Shown: piece by piece, positions 10,287-20,555 of the stretch
How positions within the stretch are numbered: the first letter of the stretch is position 1
How the letters are laid out: each line of letters begins with the position of its first letter
NCBI RefSeq assembly: GCF_000516555.1
Contig: NZ_AZSJ01000007.1
Location: forward strand, 735,161-799,160
Direction of reading: 5' to 3'
Length of the DNA stretch: 64,000 nucleotides
Source: Afipia sp. P52-10
Lineage (GTDB): Bacteria; Pseudomonadota; Alphaproteobacteria; Rhizobiales; Xanthobacteraceae
Program-made: the position numbers and the translations under genes
Notes under the pieces: generated by a model
Database searches by the model: none
Told to the model about the DNA's origin: nothing
The model's input: the letters and a program-made list of their open reading frames with translations, nothing else

Positions 10287-11168
10287 TCACCATACCAACA
10301 GGCCCTGGCCGATACCGTCGGTGCCGGAGCGCAAATAACCGATTATCGCCGCGGCAATGATCGCCGCCATAAAACCATCCAGACGGTCCAGCAGACCGCC
10401 ATGGCCCGGAATGATCTGACTGGAGTCCTTCACGCCGAATTGGCGCTTCAGCGCAGATTCGAACAGATCGCCTGCCTGGGATATGACCGAGATCACGATC
10501 CCCAGCAACACCATCGGCGCCAGTCTACCGTATCCCGACACCGCAAAAGCGCTCGAAAACAACGCGCTGCCCACGATTCCGCCGACCGCCCCGGACCAGG
10601 TCTTCTTCGGGCTGACACGAACCCACAGCTTGGGACCGCCGACACCGCGGCCGACGAAGTATCCCAGAATGTCGGTGATCCAGACCACCAGAAACACGAA
10701 AATCAGCGCAACGAAGCCGTGGGTCGGATCGCGGCGCAGTAGAATACAGGCGAGCAACGCAGCGCCGGTGTAAGCAAGCCCGATCGCACTCCAGGAACGC
10801 AGGCTCCGCGCCGAGAACAGGAACATCGCGAACAATCCGAGCGCGATGGCCAGGTTCGCGATCTCCCAGTTGTCGACCGCCGCCGCTAATCCCGCCGCAG
10901 CGAGCGCGAGAAAACCCCACATCAAGACGTTGGGGCGGAGATTGTCGACAATCATCAGCCATTCGCCGAACAGGCCGATGACCGTGATCGTCACCAGCCC
11001 CGCCCAGAACCAGCCTCCGAACCAGGCCGCAGCAATCGCCAGCGGCACCAGCACAACGGCTGCCATCACGCGCTTTGCAAGATTGGACTGAAGCCCGGTG
11101 GGCTCCGGGGGCGGATCAGGATGTTGAGCGTTGCCGCCAGCCGCGGTCGGATCAGCCACGACAGTCAC
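10287..11168 (-). CDS. cdsA: phosphatidate cytidylyltransferase
   Basis: Makes CDP-diacylglycerol from phosphatidate and CTP in the inner membrane, precursor of all phospholipids. The 293-residue protein has about eight hydrophobic segments and, near the C-terminus, the CDP-diglyceride synthetase signature [14 protein letters not shown] continuing into [11 protein letters not shown] with its catalytic Lys/Asp residues. The start overlaps the uppS stop by 4 nt. Confidence 0.95.
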   Translation of the reverse strand: MTVVADPTAAGGNAQHPDPPPEPTGLQSNLAKRVMAAVVLVPLAIAAAWFGGWFWAGLVTITVIGLFGEWLMIVDNLRPNVLMWGFLALAAAGLAAAVDNWEIANLAIALGLFAMFLFSARSLRSWSAIGLAYTGAALLACILLRRDPTHGFVALIFVFLVVWITDILGYFVGRGVGGPKLWVRVSPKKTWSGAVGGIVGSALFSSAFAVSGYGRLAPMVLLGIVISVISQAGDLFESALKRQFGVKDSSQIIPGHGGLLDRLDGFMAAIIAAAIIGYLRSGTDGIGQGLLVW

Positions 11169-11932
11169 GATCCCGTCTTGGCGGCAAGGCCGCCAAACCT
11201 GCGCTCGCGGCGCGCGTATTCATTGATCGCATTGCTCAGCGCCGCCTTGTCGAAATCCGGCCAGTGCACAGGGACGAAAACGAATTCGCTATAGGCCGCC
11301 TGCCACATCAGGAAGTTGGACAACCGCTGTTCGCCGGACGTGCGGATGATCAGATCAGGATCGGGAAGCTCCGACGTATCGAGATAGCTCTCGATGGCCG
11401 CGGCATCGATCGTCGTCGGATCACGCTCGCCGGAAGCCACCTCCTGCGCGAGACGCTGCGCCGCGCGCGCGATCTCCTGACGCGAACCATAGTTGAAAGC
11501 GACGACCAGCGTGAGGCGCGTGTTGTTGCGGGTCAATTCCTCGGCTTCGGTCAACAGCGCGACGATATCAGGATCGAGGCCGCCGCGTTCGCCGATGATC
11601 CGTACGCGCACGCCATCGCGATGCAGATCGGCAAGATCGTTCCGGATGAAGCGCCGCAGCAGGCCGAATAGATCGCCGATCTCTTCCGCTGGCCGCGACC
11701 AATTCTCCGACGAAAACGAAAAGATCGTCAGATAGGAGATTCCAAGCTCTCCGGCGCCGCGCACAACCCTGCGGAGCGCCTCGACCCCGCGCCGATGCCC
11801 CTCGCCGCGCGGCAACCCGCGCGCAGCAGCCCAGCGCCCATTCCCGTCCATGATGATCGCAACATGGCGCGGCACGTCGGCCGGTGCAGAAGCCGGAGCC
11901 AAAGACGCGGTTTCGGTAGGCACGGTGCTCAT
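11165..11932 (-). CDS. uppS: undecaprenyl diphosphate synthase (isoprenyl transferase)
   Basis: Cis-prenyltransferase that condenses isopentenyl units onto FPP to give the C55 carrier for peptidoglycan and O-antigen synthesis. The 255-residue protein has the [10 protein letters not shown] motif with the catalytic Asp at 29, followed by [13 protein letters not shown], and the C-terminal substrate motif [15 protein letters not shown]. An N-terminal extension of about 20 residues rich in Ala/Thr precedes the fold. Its end overlaps cdsA. Confidence 0.96.
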   Translation of the reverse strand: MSTVPTETASLAPASAPADVPRHVAIIMDGNGRWAAARGLPRGEGHRRGVEALRRVVRGAGELGISYLTIFSFSSENWSRPAEEIGDLFGLLRRFIRNDLADLHRDGVRVRIIGERGGLDPDIVALLTEAEELTRNNTRLTLVVAFNYGSRQEIARAAQRLAQEVASGERDPTTIDAAAIESYLDTSELPDPDLIIRTSGEQRLSNFLMWQAAYSEFVFVPVHWPDFDKAALSNAINEYARRERRFGGLAAKTGS

Positions 11933-11933
11933 C

Positions 11934-12497
11934 CTAGACCGTCATGATCTCCTTTTCCTTGGTCGCCAGCAGTTGATCGACCTCGGCGATCGCGCTGTCG
12001 GTCGCCTTCTGCACGTCGCCCGACAAACGCTTCTCGTCGTCTTCGGAAATCTTGTGGTCCTTCTCGAGCTTCTTGAGCGTATCGAGCCCGTCACGTCGAA
12101 CATGGCGGACCGCAACACGCGCCGCTTCGGCATATTTGTGCGCGACTTTCACCAGTTCCTTGCGGCGCTCCTGGTTGAGCTCCGGAATCCGCAGGCGGAT
12201 CACCTGGCCCTCGGTGGCGGGGCTGAGGCCGAGATTGGAATTGACGATCGCCTTCTCGACGGCATGCACCATCGATTTGTCCCACACCTGCACGGACAGC
12301 AGCCGCGCCTCCGGAACGCTGACGGTCGCCACCTGGTTGAGCGGCATGTGCGAGCCATAAGCCTCGACCTGGACCGGCTCCAGCATCGAAATCGCCGCAC
12401 GGCCGGTACGCAGACCGCCCAGCTCATGCTTGAGCGACGCGGTCGCGCCCTGCATGCGGCGCTTCAGATCGTTGATGTCGAATGTCGCGGACGACAT
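11934..12497 (-). CDS. frr: ribosome recycling factor
   Basis: Splits post-termination ribosomes together with EF-G. The 187-residue length is the family norm and the sequence contains the signature blocks [18 protein letters not shown] and [17 protein letters not shown] choose the ATG at 12497, preceded by a good Shine-Dalgarno (GGAGAG, spacing about 6); an upstream ATG at 12554 would add 19 residues not found in the family. One base separates its stop from the uppS start. Confidence 0.95.
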   Translation of the reverse strand: MSSATFDINDLKRRMQGATASLKHELGGLRTGRAAISMLEPVQVEAYGSHMPLNQVATVSVPEARLLSVQVWDKSMVHAVEKAIVNSNLGLSPATEGQVIRLRIPELNQERRKELVKVAHKYAEAARVAVRHVRRDGLDTLKKLEKDHKISEDDEKRLSGDVQKATDSAIAEVDQLLATKEKEIMTV

Positions 12498-12563
12498 GTC
12501 CCTCTCCTTCGCAAGCTTCTCGTTCGGCATCGCCATGACAGCGAGCGAAGGCAACCGCCCTGC

Positions 12564-13295
12564 TCAACCGGCAACGATGGTGCCTTGTCCCGTGCCATTC
12601 AAGATGGCGCCGATCGATCCGGATTCGGCAATTGAAAATACGATGATAGGCATCGCGGTATCGCGGGCAAGGGCGAATGCCGTGGCATCCATCACCTTGT
12701 AGCCACCTTCCAGCGCCTGCGAGTGGGTCAGCCGATCAAACCGCGTTGCCTTCGGGTCCTTCTTCGGATCGGCAGAATAGACGCCATCGACATTGGTCGC
12801 CTTCAGGACCGCATGCGCACCGATTTCGGCGGCACGCAGCACCGCTGTCGTGTCGGTGGTGAAGAACGGATTGCCGGTGCCGCCCGCAAGCAGCACGATA
12901 CGATTCTCGGACAGGTATTTGTGCGCCGCACTACGGGTGAACAGTTCGCACACCTGCGGCATCACGAAAGACGAAAGCGCCCTCGCCGGCTGGCCGCGCC
13001 GCTCCAGCGCCGATTCCATCGCCAGGCAGTTCATCACTGTGGCCAGCATCCCCATGGTATCGCCGCGCGGACGCGAAACGCCGCGCGAAGAGACCTCGAC
13101 ACCACGAAAGATGTTTCCGCCGCCGATCACCACCGCAAGCTCGACACCGAGTTCATGCGCCGCGATCAGATCATCGGCGATACGATCGATGGTCGGCTGG
13201 TGGATCCCGAATGGCTGATCTCCGGCGAGATACTCGCCGGAGAGCTTGACGACGACACGCCGATACTTCGGCTCAGCCACTCTCTGCTCAGGCAT
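12564..13295 (-). CDS. pyrH: uridylate (UMP) kinase
   Basis: Phosphorylates UMP to UDP in pyrimidine synthesis; bacterial hexameric enzyme of the amino-acid-kinase fold. The 243-residue protein has the N-terminal [13 protein letters not shown], the glycine-rich [12 protein letters not shown] and the C-terminal nucleotide-binding residues around [15 protein letters not shown]. It lies between tsf and frr as in most bacteria. Confidence 0.96.
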   Translation of the reverse strand: MPEQRVAEPKYRRVVVKLSGEYLAGDQPFGIHQPTIDRIADDLIAAHELGVELAVVIGGGNIFRGVEVSSRGVSRPRGDTMGMLATVMNCLAMESALERRGQPARALSSFVMPQVCELFTRSAAHKYLSENRIVLLAGGTGNPFFTTDTTAVLRAAEIGAHAVLKATNVDGVYSADPKKDPKATRFDRLTHSQALEGGYKVMDATAFALARDTAMPIIVFSIAESGSIGAILNGTGQGTIVAG

Positions 13296-13344
13296 GGCGC
13301 GATCACTTTCTTCTGACGCGCAGCAACCCTACAACGCCGATACC

Positions 13345-14277
13345 TTAGCCGGCAGCCTTTTGCCCGCTGGCAGCCGCAACCTCGGCAGCGAAGTCTGATT
13401 CCTGCTTCTCGATTCCCTCGCCCAGAGCATAGCGCACAAAGCCGGCAATCTTCACCGGCCCGCCGACCTTACCCTCGGCTTCCTTGATTGCCTGCGCGAC
13501 GGACTTGCCGCTATCGTGGATAAACGCCTGCTCGAGCAGGCAGACTTCCTTGTAGTAGGTTTTCAGACCGGATTCGACGATCTTCTCGATCACGTTCTCC
13601 GGCTTGCCCTGCTGACGATATTTGTCCGCAAGGATGTCCTTCTCGCGGCTGACCACCTGAGGGTCGAGCCCGGCCGCATCGATCGCCTGCGGATTTGCCG
13701 CGGCGATGTGCATTGCAATCTGCCGGCCCAGACTCGCGAGTTCGTCGGCCTTGCCGCTCGACTCCAACGCCACAATCACGCCGATCTTGCCGAGACCGTC
13801 GAACACGGCACTGTGCACGTAGCTGGCGACCACGCCGGCATTGACCGAGAGGACCGCAGCGCGACGCAGCGACATGTTCTCGCCGATGGTGGCGATGGCG
13901 TCGGCGATGGCGTTCTCAACGGTGGCGCTGCCGACCTTGGCAGCCTTGATCGCCTCGACGTCGGAACCGGTCTTGAGCGCGACCTGCGCGACCATCTTCA
14001 CGAGGCCCTGGAACTGATCGTTGCGGGCGACGAAGTCGGTCTCGGAGTTGACCTCGACCATCGCACCCTTAGTGCCCTCGACGACAACACCGATCAGACC
14101 CTCGGCCGCCACGCGACCAGCCTTCTTGGCTGCCTTCGACAGACCCTTCTTACGCAGCCAATCGACCGCGGCTTCCATGTCGCCGTTGGTCTCGTTGAGC
14201 GCCTGCTTGCAATCCATCATGCCTGCGCCCGTCTTGTCGCGCAGCTCCTTGACCATCGCGGCCGTAATTGTCGCCAT
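13345..14277 (-). CDS. tsf: translation elongation factor Ts
   Basis: Guanine nucleotide exchange factor for EF-Tu. The 310-residue protein opens with the UBA-like domain ([19 protein letters not shown]), then the core with the TDFVARN motif at about residues 79-85 (signature EF-Ts_1/2), and a C-terminal dimerisation region. ATG 14277 has a Shine-Dalgarno AAGGAA upstream. It is the second gene after rpsB, separated by a hairpin at 14356-14382. Confidence 0.97.
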   Translation of the reverse strand: MATITAAMVKELRDKTGAGMMDCKQALNETNGDMEAAVDWLRKKGLSKAAKKAGRVAAEGLIGVVVEGTKGAMVEVNSETDFVARNDQFQGLVKMVAQVALKTGSDVEAIKAAKVGSATVENAIADAIATIGENMSLRRAAVLSVNAGVVASYVHSAVFDGLGKIGVIVALESSGKADELASLGRQIAMHIAAANPQAIDAAGLDPQVVSREKDILADKYRQQGKPENVIEKIVESGLKTYYKEVCLLEQAFIHDSGKSVAQAIKEAEGKVGGPVKIAGFVRYALGEGIEKQESDFAAEVAAASGQKAAG

Positions 14278-14355
14278 CGTTATGTTCCTTTGCGTAGCAC
14301 AGCCGATGCCCTGAGATGGCCACCGGATCGCGCAGCATCAAGATCGTAAAGAATA

Positions 14356-14382
14356 CGCAGGGCGCACGTATGACGCCCTGCG
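14356..14382 (-). terminator. rpsB-tsf intercistronic hairpin
   Basis: A perfect 9-bp GC-rich stem (14356-14364 with 14374-14382) with a 9-nt loop lies 18 bases beyond the rpsB stop. On the minus strand it is followed by TATTCTTTA, a weak T tract, so it looks like a partial terminator that would lower tsf and downstream expression relative to rpsB. Confidence 0.55.
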
Positions 14383-14400
14383 ATAATAATTCCGGCAGAG

Positions 14401-15393
14401 TTACTCTGCTTCGGCGAACTTCTTCGCCTGCGCCACCCAGCTGTCGGCGCGCCCCGGAAGACCAACCGCCTCAGCAACGTGCAACGCGGTATCGTGATCG
14501 AACTCGGCCAGCTGCCAGTAGTGGAAGATACCGAGATCGTTGAGCCCCTTCTCGATCGCACCGGACACGCCGGTCAGCTTCTTGAGGTCGTCGGCAACGC
14601 CACGCGGGCCGGGCAGCCCCTGGAACTCGGGCTTGCCAGCATCCGGCAGAGCCTCCTGCACCGGAGCCTCCGACGCGCCGATATCGATACCGGCCGACCC
14701 CTGCGAACGGGAGATGCCGTCGATCACCGCACGCGCCACGAGGTCGCAGTAGAGGTTGATCGCACGACCCGCATCGTCATTGCCCGGAACCAGATAAGTG
14801 ATGCCCTTCGGGTCACAGTTGGTATCAACGATCGCGGCGACCGGAATGTTGAGGCGCTGAGCCTCCTGGATCGCGATGTCTTCCTTGTTGGTGTCGATGA
14901 CGAAGATCAGGTCCGGCAGACCGCCCATATCCTTGATACCGCCGAGCGAACGATCGAGCTTGTCGCGCTCGCGCTGCAGCGTCAGCCGCTCCTTCTTGGT
15001 GTACTGCGCACCTTCGGCCGAGCTCAGCACCTCGTCGAGGTGACGCAGGCGCTTGATCGAGCCGGAGATCGTCTTCCAGTTCGTCAGCGTACCGCCGAGC
15101 CAGCGCGAGTTGACGAAGTACTGCGCGGAACGCTTCGCTGCGTCAGCGACGCTGTCCTGCGCCTGACGCTTGGTGCCGACGAACAGCACGCGACCGCCCT
15201 TGGCGACGACATCGCTGACGGCCTGCAGCGCCTGGTGCAGCAACGGCACGGTCTGCGCGAGATCAATGATGTGGATGTTGTTGCGAACGCCGAAAATGTA
15301 GTTCGCCATTTTCGGATTCCAGCGGTGAGACTGGTGACCGAAATGAACGCCAGCCTCGAGCAGCTGGCGCATGTTGAAATCAGGCAACGCCAT
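14401..15393 (-). CDS. rpsB: 30S ribosomal protein S2 with C-terminal helix-hairpin-helix extension
   Basis: Ribosomal small-subunit protein bound between the head and body. Residues 1-230 are the normal S2 fold ([19 protein letters not shown] near the N-terminus; [13 protein letters not shown] and [12 protein letters not shown] further on). At 330 residues it is about 90 longer than E. coli S2: a linker (about 231-265) leads to a compact module at 268-328 ([21 protein letters not shown] and onward) resembling the helix-hairpin-helix module found on some alphaproteobacterial ribosomal proteins such as L21. First gene of the long operon; the leader is described separately. Confidence 0.97.
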   Translation of the reverse strand: MALPDFNMRQLLEAGVHFGHQSHRWNPKMANYIFGVRNNIHIIDLAQTVPLLHQALQAVSDVVAKGGRVLFVGTKRQAQDSVADAAKRSAQYFVNSRWLGGTLTNWKTISGSIKRLRHLDEVLSSAEGAQYTKKERLTLQRERDKLDRSLGGIKDMGGLPDLIFVIDTNKEDIAIQEAQRLNIPVAAIVDTNCDPKGITYLVPGNDDAGRAINLYCDLVARAVIDGISRSQGSAGIDIGASEAPVQEALPDAGKPEFQGLPGPRGVADDLKKLTGVSGAIEKGLNDLGIFHYWQLAEFDHDTALHVAEAVGLPGRADSWVAQAKKFAEAE

Positions 15394-15535
15394 TGGTTCT
15401 TCTCCGGTTTATTCCTCCGGGAACGTGTGGGCATGTGTCCGTGCCTTGCGGCCCGGACTGCCACCGGACGGCTTTAAAAGCCATGTTCCCGTGTGAGATG
15501 GCGCGGCTTATAGCGCCCAAACCGTCCCTTCGCAA
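15394..15535 (-). promoter_or_regulatory. rpsB promoter and structured leader
   Basis: A candidate sigma-70 promoter reads TTGCGA (15530-15535) and CTATAA (15508-15513) on the minus strand with a 16-nt spacer, giving a leader of roughly 105 nt. Within it, 7-bp complementary arms (15485-15491 and 15418-15424) close a large stem, and the inner arm abuts the rpsB Shine-Dalgarno GGAGGAAT. This geometry suggests autogenous control by S2, which is known for rpsB in other bacteria; here it is inferred from the sequence only. Confidence 0.45.
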
Positions 15536-15640
15536 GCCCACGGGGCCAGATTTCCGAGACGTTTCAGCGCCTTGGGTTAAGTCGCTGGGACGTAAGAAAG
15601 CGTCCTGCCCGGAACCCGCGTTCTGGCGGCTGCCAGACCT

Positions 15641-18600
15641 CTACACGGTCTGCACGTCGACCACGCCCGGCACCGCCTTGATCGCGCCAGCGATCTGCGG
15701 CGAGACTTTGAAACGGCCCGGAAGGCGCATTTCAACCTCGGTTTCAAGGTCCAGCATCATGATCAGGGTGACCTCGCCGGCTGCCCGGTCGGAGCTCGGT
15801 TTGGCCCCCGAAGCATCGAAGCCCTTCGGCGCCGGCGGAGTGCCGCTTCCGTTGCCAACGCCGTTTTCGAGTCGTTTGGCAATGGATTCGAGCGGCTTGC
15901 TGTCCCGCAGGAAGATCTTCAGGCCCATCGTGGTCTTCGAAGCGGCCGCATCCAGCGGCTCGGCATTCAAGATTCGCGCCCGCACGTCTTCACCCTGAAG
16001 CTCGGCGCCCAGTTGCAGCAGCACGGCCGCTCCCGGTTCGAGCAGGTCGCGGAACTGGGCCAAGCCTTCCGAGAACAGAACCGCCTCGAAATGTCCGGTC
16101 GGATCGGACAAGCCGAGAATGCCCATCTTGTTGCCAGTTTTGGTCCGCCGCTCCATGCGCGAGACCACCGTCGCCGCCACCTTGCCCGCCGTCGCGCCGG
16201 ATTTCACGGCCATGGTGAACTCGGCCCAGGACTGCACCCTGAGACGCTTCAGGGCGGTGGCATAGTCATCCAGCGGATGGCCCGAGAGGAAGAAGCCGAC
16301 AGCGTCGTATTCCTTCTGCAGCCGCTCCTGCGGCAACCAGGGCTCGACTCCGGGCAGGATAAGCGACGGGGCGTCCGGCGCGCTGGCAAACAGACTGTGC
16401 TGACCGCTGGTCTCGGCAAGATGGTGGCTCTGGCAGGCCGCTAGAATGGCATCGGCACCGGCGAAAACCCGCGCGCGATTGGGCTCCAGGCAGTCAAAGG
16501 CACCCGCGGCGGCGAGACTTTCGATCACCCGCTTGTTCAGTGCCTTGGGCGAGACGCGCGAGGCGAAATCCGAAAGCGAGGTGAAAGCGCCGTTCTTTTG
16601 CCGCTCCTCGACAATCATCGCCACCGCTTGCGGGCCGACCCCCTTCAAAGCTGCAAGCGCATAGTAGATCGTCTCGTTGGCGACGTCGAAATGCACGCCC
16701 GACTGGTTGATCGACGGCGGCTCCATCTTCACGCCGAGCCGCATGGCCTCCGCGCGGAATTCCGACAGCTTGTCGGTGTTGTTCAATTCTAGCGTCATCG
16801 ACGCGGCAAGGAACTCCACCGGATGATGCGCCTTCATGTAGGCGGTCTGGAACGAGACCAGCGCATAGGCCGCCGCGTGGCTCTTGTTGAAGCCGTAGTC
16901 GGCAAACTTCGCCAGCAGCTCGAAGATCGCGTCAGCCTGTGCCTTGGGTATTCCGCGTTCGATCGAACCGGACACGAAGCGCTCGCGCTGCTTCTCCATC
17001 TCCTGGCGAATCTTCTTACCCATCGCGCGGCGCAACAGGTCGGCTTCGCCGAGCGAATAGCCGGCCATCACCTGCGCGATCTGCATCACCTGCTCCTGGT
17101 AGATGATGACGCCGAACGTCTCCTTCAGGATCGGCTCCAGGATCGGGTGCAGATACTCCGGCTCCTCCTCGCCGTGCTTGCGCGCGCAATAGGTCGGGAT
17201 GTTCGCCATCGGACCCGGACGATAGAGAGCGACCAGCGCGATGATGTCCTCGAAGCGGTCGGGCCGCATTTCGACCAGCGCCCGCCGCATGCCCTGACTT
17301 TCCACTTGGAACACGCCGACCACTTCGCCACGCGCCAGCATGGCGTAGCTGGCGGCATCATCGATCGGCAAACTGCCGATGTCGATCTCGACATTGCGTT
17401 GGCGCACGAGCTTCACCGCGACATCGAGAACAGTGAGCGTCTTCAGGCCGAGGAAGTCGAACTTGACGAGACCAGCCGGCTCCACCCATTTCATATTGAA
17501 TTGGGTGACCGGCATGTCCGATTTCGGATCGCGATAGAGCGGCACGAGCTCGCTCAAGGGACGGTCGCCAATGACGATACCTGCGGCATGGGTCGAGGCG
17601 TGCCGTGTCAGACCTTCAAGCTTCTGCGCAATGCTGAAGGCTTGAGCAATGACAGGATCGCTGTCGCGGAACGCCTGCAGCTTCGGCTCGCCCTCGATCG
17701 CCGCGGCCAGCGTCACCGGCGCTGCCGGATTTTGCGGCACGAGTTTCGTCAGCTTGTCGACCTGCCCATAAGGCATCTGCATGACGCGGCCAACGTCGCG
17801 CAGCACACCGCGCGCCTGCAGCGTACCGAAGGTGATGATCTGGGCCACCTGATCGCGGCCGTAACGATCCTGCACGTAGTCGATCACCTCGCCACGACGA
17901 TCCTGGCAGAAGTCGATGTCGAAGTCCGGCATCGAGACGCGATCCGGATTGAGGAATCGCTCGAACAGCAGGTTGAAGCGGAGCGGATCGAGGTCGGTGA
18001 TCGTCAGCGAATACGCTACTAGCGAGCCGGCACCCGAACCGCGACCCGGCCCGACCGGAATGCCGTGCGCCTTCGCCCATTTGATGAAGTCCGACACGAT
18101 CAGGAAGTAGCCGGGATACTTCATGCGCTCGATCACCGAGAGTTCGAACGCCAGCCGCTCGCGGTAAGCGGCCTCGTCCACGCCCGGCGCATAGCCGTGC
18201 TTGGCAAGGCGGCGGGTCAACCCCTCCTCCGCCTGGCGACGCAATTCGGCGGCTTCCTCCGCTTCGGCGTCTGCGGCGCTCGTCTCACCGCCGACGGTGA
18301 AGCGCGGCAGAATCGGCTTGCGGGTGCGCGGGCGATAAGCGCAGCGCTGGGCGATTTCGACCGTCGACGCCAGCGCCTCCGGAATGTCCGCAAACAGCAC
18401 CGCCATTTCCGCGCGCGTCTTGAACCGGTGGTCCGGAGTGAATTGCGGTCGGTCCGTCTCCGCAATCAGCCGCCCGCCGGCGATGCAGACAAGCGCATCG
18501 TGCGCTTCGTAGTCGTCGGCGGTCGGAAACAGCGGCTCGTTGGTGGCGACCAGCGGTAGGCCCTTGGTGTAGGCGAGATCGATCAGCCCGCCTTCTGCGC

Positions 18601-19171
18601 GCCGCTCGATCTCAAGCCCGTGCCGCTGCAGCTCCACATAGAGCCTGTCGCCAAACAGCTCCATAAGCCGGTCGCAGCGGGAGGCGGCAACCGCCGACTG
18701 GTCCGCCGTGATCGCCATCGAGATCGGCCCGGCGGGGCCACCGGTGAGCGCGATCAGATCGTCGGTCTCGCCGTTCAGCCAATCGAGCTTGATGTGCGGA
18801 GCCTGATGCGTCGGCGTTTCCAGGAACGCGCGCGAGTTAAGCCGCATGAGGCTGCGATAACCCGCCTCGCGAGCAGCCAATAGGATGATCCGTGCTGGCG
18901 CCGTCAGCACCGAGCGCGAGCCCGCCTCCTGGTCAGCGAAGTCGACCGCCAGCGCGCAACCGACAATCGGCTGAATGCCGTAACCGGCAAGCTTCTCGGA
19001 AAATTCCAACGCACCGAACATGTTGTCGTTGTCGGTCAACGCCAGCGCCGGCTGGTGATCCTTCTTGGCAAGCTCCGCAAGCTTGCTGATGGTGATCGCA
19101 CCGTGCAGCAGCGAATAGGACGAGCGCACGTTGAGGTGGATGAAGCCGGGGCTGCTCGCGGGGCTTGGCAT
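15641..19171 (-). CDS. dnaE: DNA polymerase III alpha subunit
   Basis: Main replicative polymerase of the C family. The 1176-residue protein begins with a PHP domain (FIHLNVRSSYSLLHG, residues about 9-23), has the palm motif GPGRGSGAGSLVAYSL and catalytic aspartates in PDFDIDFCQDRRG (about 414), and a C-terminal OB-fold plus tau-binding region (about 1010-1176). The length and order match DnaE1 rather than the error-prone DnaE2. It is monocistronic by layout, with 247 bases to rpsB downstream. Confidence 0.97.
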   Translation of the reverse strand: MPSPASSPGFIHLNVRSSYSLLHGAITISKLAELAKKDHQPALALTDNDNMFGALEFSEKLAGYGIQPIVGCALAVDFADQEAGSRSVLTAPARIILLAAREAGYRSLMRLNSRAFLETPTHQAPHIKLDWLNGETDDLIALTGGPAGPISMAITADQSAVAASRCDRLMELFGDRLYVELQRHGLEIERRAEGGLIDLAYTKGLPLVATNEPLFPTADDYEAHDALVCIAGGRLIAETDRPQFTPDHRFKTRAEMAVLFADIPEALASTVEIAQRCAYRPRTRKPILPRFTVGGETSAADAEAEEAAELRRQAEEGLTRRLAKHGYAPGVDEAAYRERLAFELSVIERMKYPGYFLIVSDFIKWAKAHGIPVGPGRGSGAGSLVAYSLTITDLDPLRFNLLFERFLNPDRVSMPDFDIDFCQDRRGEVIDYVQDRYGRDQVAQIITFGTLQARGVLRDVGRVMQMPYGQVDKLTKLVPQNPAAPVTLAAAIEGEPKLQAFRDSDPVIAQAFSIAQKLEGLTRHASTHAAGIVIGDRPLSELVPLYRDPKSDMPVTQFNMKWVEPAGLVKFDFLGLKTLTVLDVAVKLVRQRNVEIDIGSLPIDDAASYAMLARGEVVGVFQVESQGMRRALVEMRPDRFEDIIALVALYRPGPMANIPTYCARKHGEEEPEYLHPILEPILKETFGVIIYQEQVMQIAQVMAGYSLGEADLLRRAMGKKIRQEMEKQRERFVSGSIERGIPKAQADAIFELLAKFADYGFNKSHAAAYALVSFQTAYMKAHHPVEFLAASMTLELNNTDKLSEFRAEAMRLGVKMEPPSINQSGVHFDVANETIYYALAALKGVGPQAVAMIVEERQKNGAFTSLSDFASRVSPKALNKRVIESLAAAGAFDCLEPNRARVFAGADAILAACQSHHLAETSGQHSLFASAPDAPSLILPGVEPWLPQERLQKEYDAVGFFLSGHPLDDYATALKRLRVQSWAEFTMAVKSGATAGKVAATVVSRMERRTKTGNKMGILGLSDPTGHFEAVLFSEGLAQFRDLLEPGAAVLLQLGAELQGEDVRARILNAEPLDAAASKTTMGLKIFLRDSKPLESIAKRLENGVGNGSGTPPAPKGFDASGAKPSSDRAAGEVTLIMMLDLETEVEMRLPGRFKVSPQIAGAIKAVPGVVDVQTV

Positions 19172-20051
19172 TGGCGTACTCTCGCGCAGAAAGCTGATCC
19201 TGTTTCAGAGCCTCAGCTTTGCCGCTCATGTCATTGTTCGGGCGGGATCATCCTAGAACGATGATTCCGTACCGTCGGCGGGTTCCGGAACCGTCGTCAC
19301 ACGGGAATCATCCCTCGATCACCGAAGGCTACACCGAACCGACGCAGCGATGGCGTGCCCTCGCCTCCATCCCTGTCCGCCCCGCCGCCGGCTGGCAACC
19401 TGCCGTCGCCGCTTTTCCCCAGAAGGCCGTATCAGGTGCAGATTGGGACGTCGTTGGCGATCCTCGCCCGCCATTCGATCAAGCCCGATCGCTGCCAGGC
19501 TTAGCGCGGCGTGCGATTTCGGACAGCCGGCGACTGCACCGGCGAGCTCGGTGGAACCGGCGGGCAATCATACTTCATTTCGAATTGCGGTTTCAAAAGC
19601 AGAGAGGAATCGGCAATCCTGCAGCCCATCCGTCCCATGCTTTCCAGGTCCTGCAACGCCGCCGCATCGAAGCGCGGTTTTCGACGGCGTGTTGTCAATC
19701 AATCCCCAGACCAACCCGGAGCCGGCTCCCTGCGCGACCGCCGCACCAGTGAGGATGTCACCATCATCTTGATGGAGCCGGCTTGTCGTAAATCCGGTAG
19801 GTGTCGTCGGGTATGGCAGCATGCTCGACGGTCACACCCCAGTACCCATCCAGGACATACGACGGTCCGGCGCAGCCAACCAGGGTCCACGCCAAAAAGG
19901 GAGCCGAAAAACAAGGATTGCGGCGCGCTTACGCGAAACAGGAAACAGCGACTGGGATCCCCATTTTCCTCCGCCTTCTGGCTGCAGTCATGGTCACCTT
20001 GCCGAGCACGCTCATTGCTCGCAGCAGGATCGCTCCCTTCGAAGGCGACGA
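19172..20051 (-). other. 880-bp region upstream of dnaE without a confident gene
   Basis: No frame here shows consistent coding character. On the minus strand between about 19500 and 19822 two short overlapping frames have some protein-like composition (one containing ILTGAAVAQGAGSGLVWG, the other, 65 codons from a TTG at 19698, ending 19501), but they are in different frames and lack a clear start and Shine-Dalgarno. This may be a decayed small gene. The dnaE promoter must also lie in the part nearest 19172; I cannot assign it. Confidence 0.3.
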
Positions 20052-20150
20052 TCAGAGCTGCGGGATGACCTGCGCCCAGACGGCGATCATTCCGACAAAC
20101 AGCACCACGGATGCGAGGGCGGCTGCTTCCTCCACGAACATCTTGAGCAT
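20052..20150 (-). CDS. 32-residue single-span membrane microprotein (hypothetical)
   Basis: A short open frame starts at ATG 20150 and stops with TGA at 20052-20054. The product begins MLKMFVEEAAALASVVLFVG and continues through a Trp/Gln/Pro-containing tail ending IPQL, so it is one membrane helix with an acidic N-terminal end. A Shine-Dalgarno GGGAGAG lies about 6 bases before the ATG. I do not recognise the family and infer the gene from the start context and composition. It stands alone between dnaE and a second small membrane protein. Confidence 0.5.
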   Translation of the reverse strand: MLKMFVEEAAALASVVLFVGMIAVWAQVIPQL

Positions 20151-20266
20151 GGGACTCTCCCGCTTCAGGAACATATGAAGAACATTGTTCCTTTTTTGTT
20201 CTAAGAGTCAAGCGGACTTATCCGATGCCCGCCGGGCCGTGATCCGATGGTTAATCGGTTTGAAGG

Positions 20267-20473
20267 TTATTGCTCGGCTTCGCCGCCGATAAAGGTGCAC
20301 ATCAGGAGAAAGGCGAAGATTGCGCTCGCCCCGGTGAGCGCATCCTGCCTGATGTCCGCACGTGAAAACCCGAGATAGTCGTGAGCAATGTAGGCCAGCG
20401 CCGCGGCGACGGCAGCGGCAGCTCCCAGAGCGATTAGGGTATGATAGCGGCCGCGGTGCGAGGGCTCAGGCAT
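20267..20473 (-). CDS. small two-helix membrane protein (hypothetical)
   Basis: The 68-residue product has two hydrophobic segments (about residues 13-30 and 46-63: LIALGAAAAVAAALAYIAH and a second ending FLLMCTFIGG) joined by a short polar loop. The N-terminus is basic and polar, with no signal-peptide cleavage site. No convincing Shine-Dalgarno is seen before ATG 20473. Function unknown; it sits 82 bases downstream of lolD on the same strand. Confidence 0.5.
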   Translation of the reverse strand: MPEPSHRGRYHTLIALGAAAAVAAALAYIAHDYLGFSRADIRQDALTGASAIFAFLLMCTFIGGEAEQ

Positions 20474-20555
20474 GGCAGCACTATGCGTGTTCGCTCCTTA
20501 GGCGCAAGGTGGAATTCCGCCACCCGGCGCAAGGCGGCATCTCTTCGCCGGCCAC

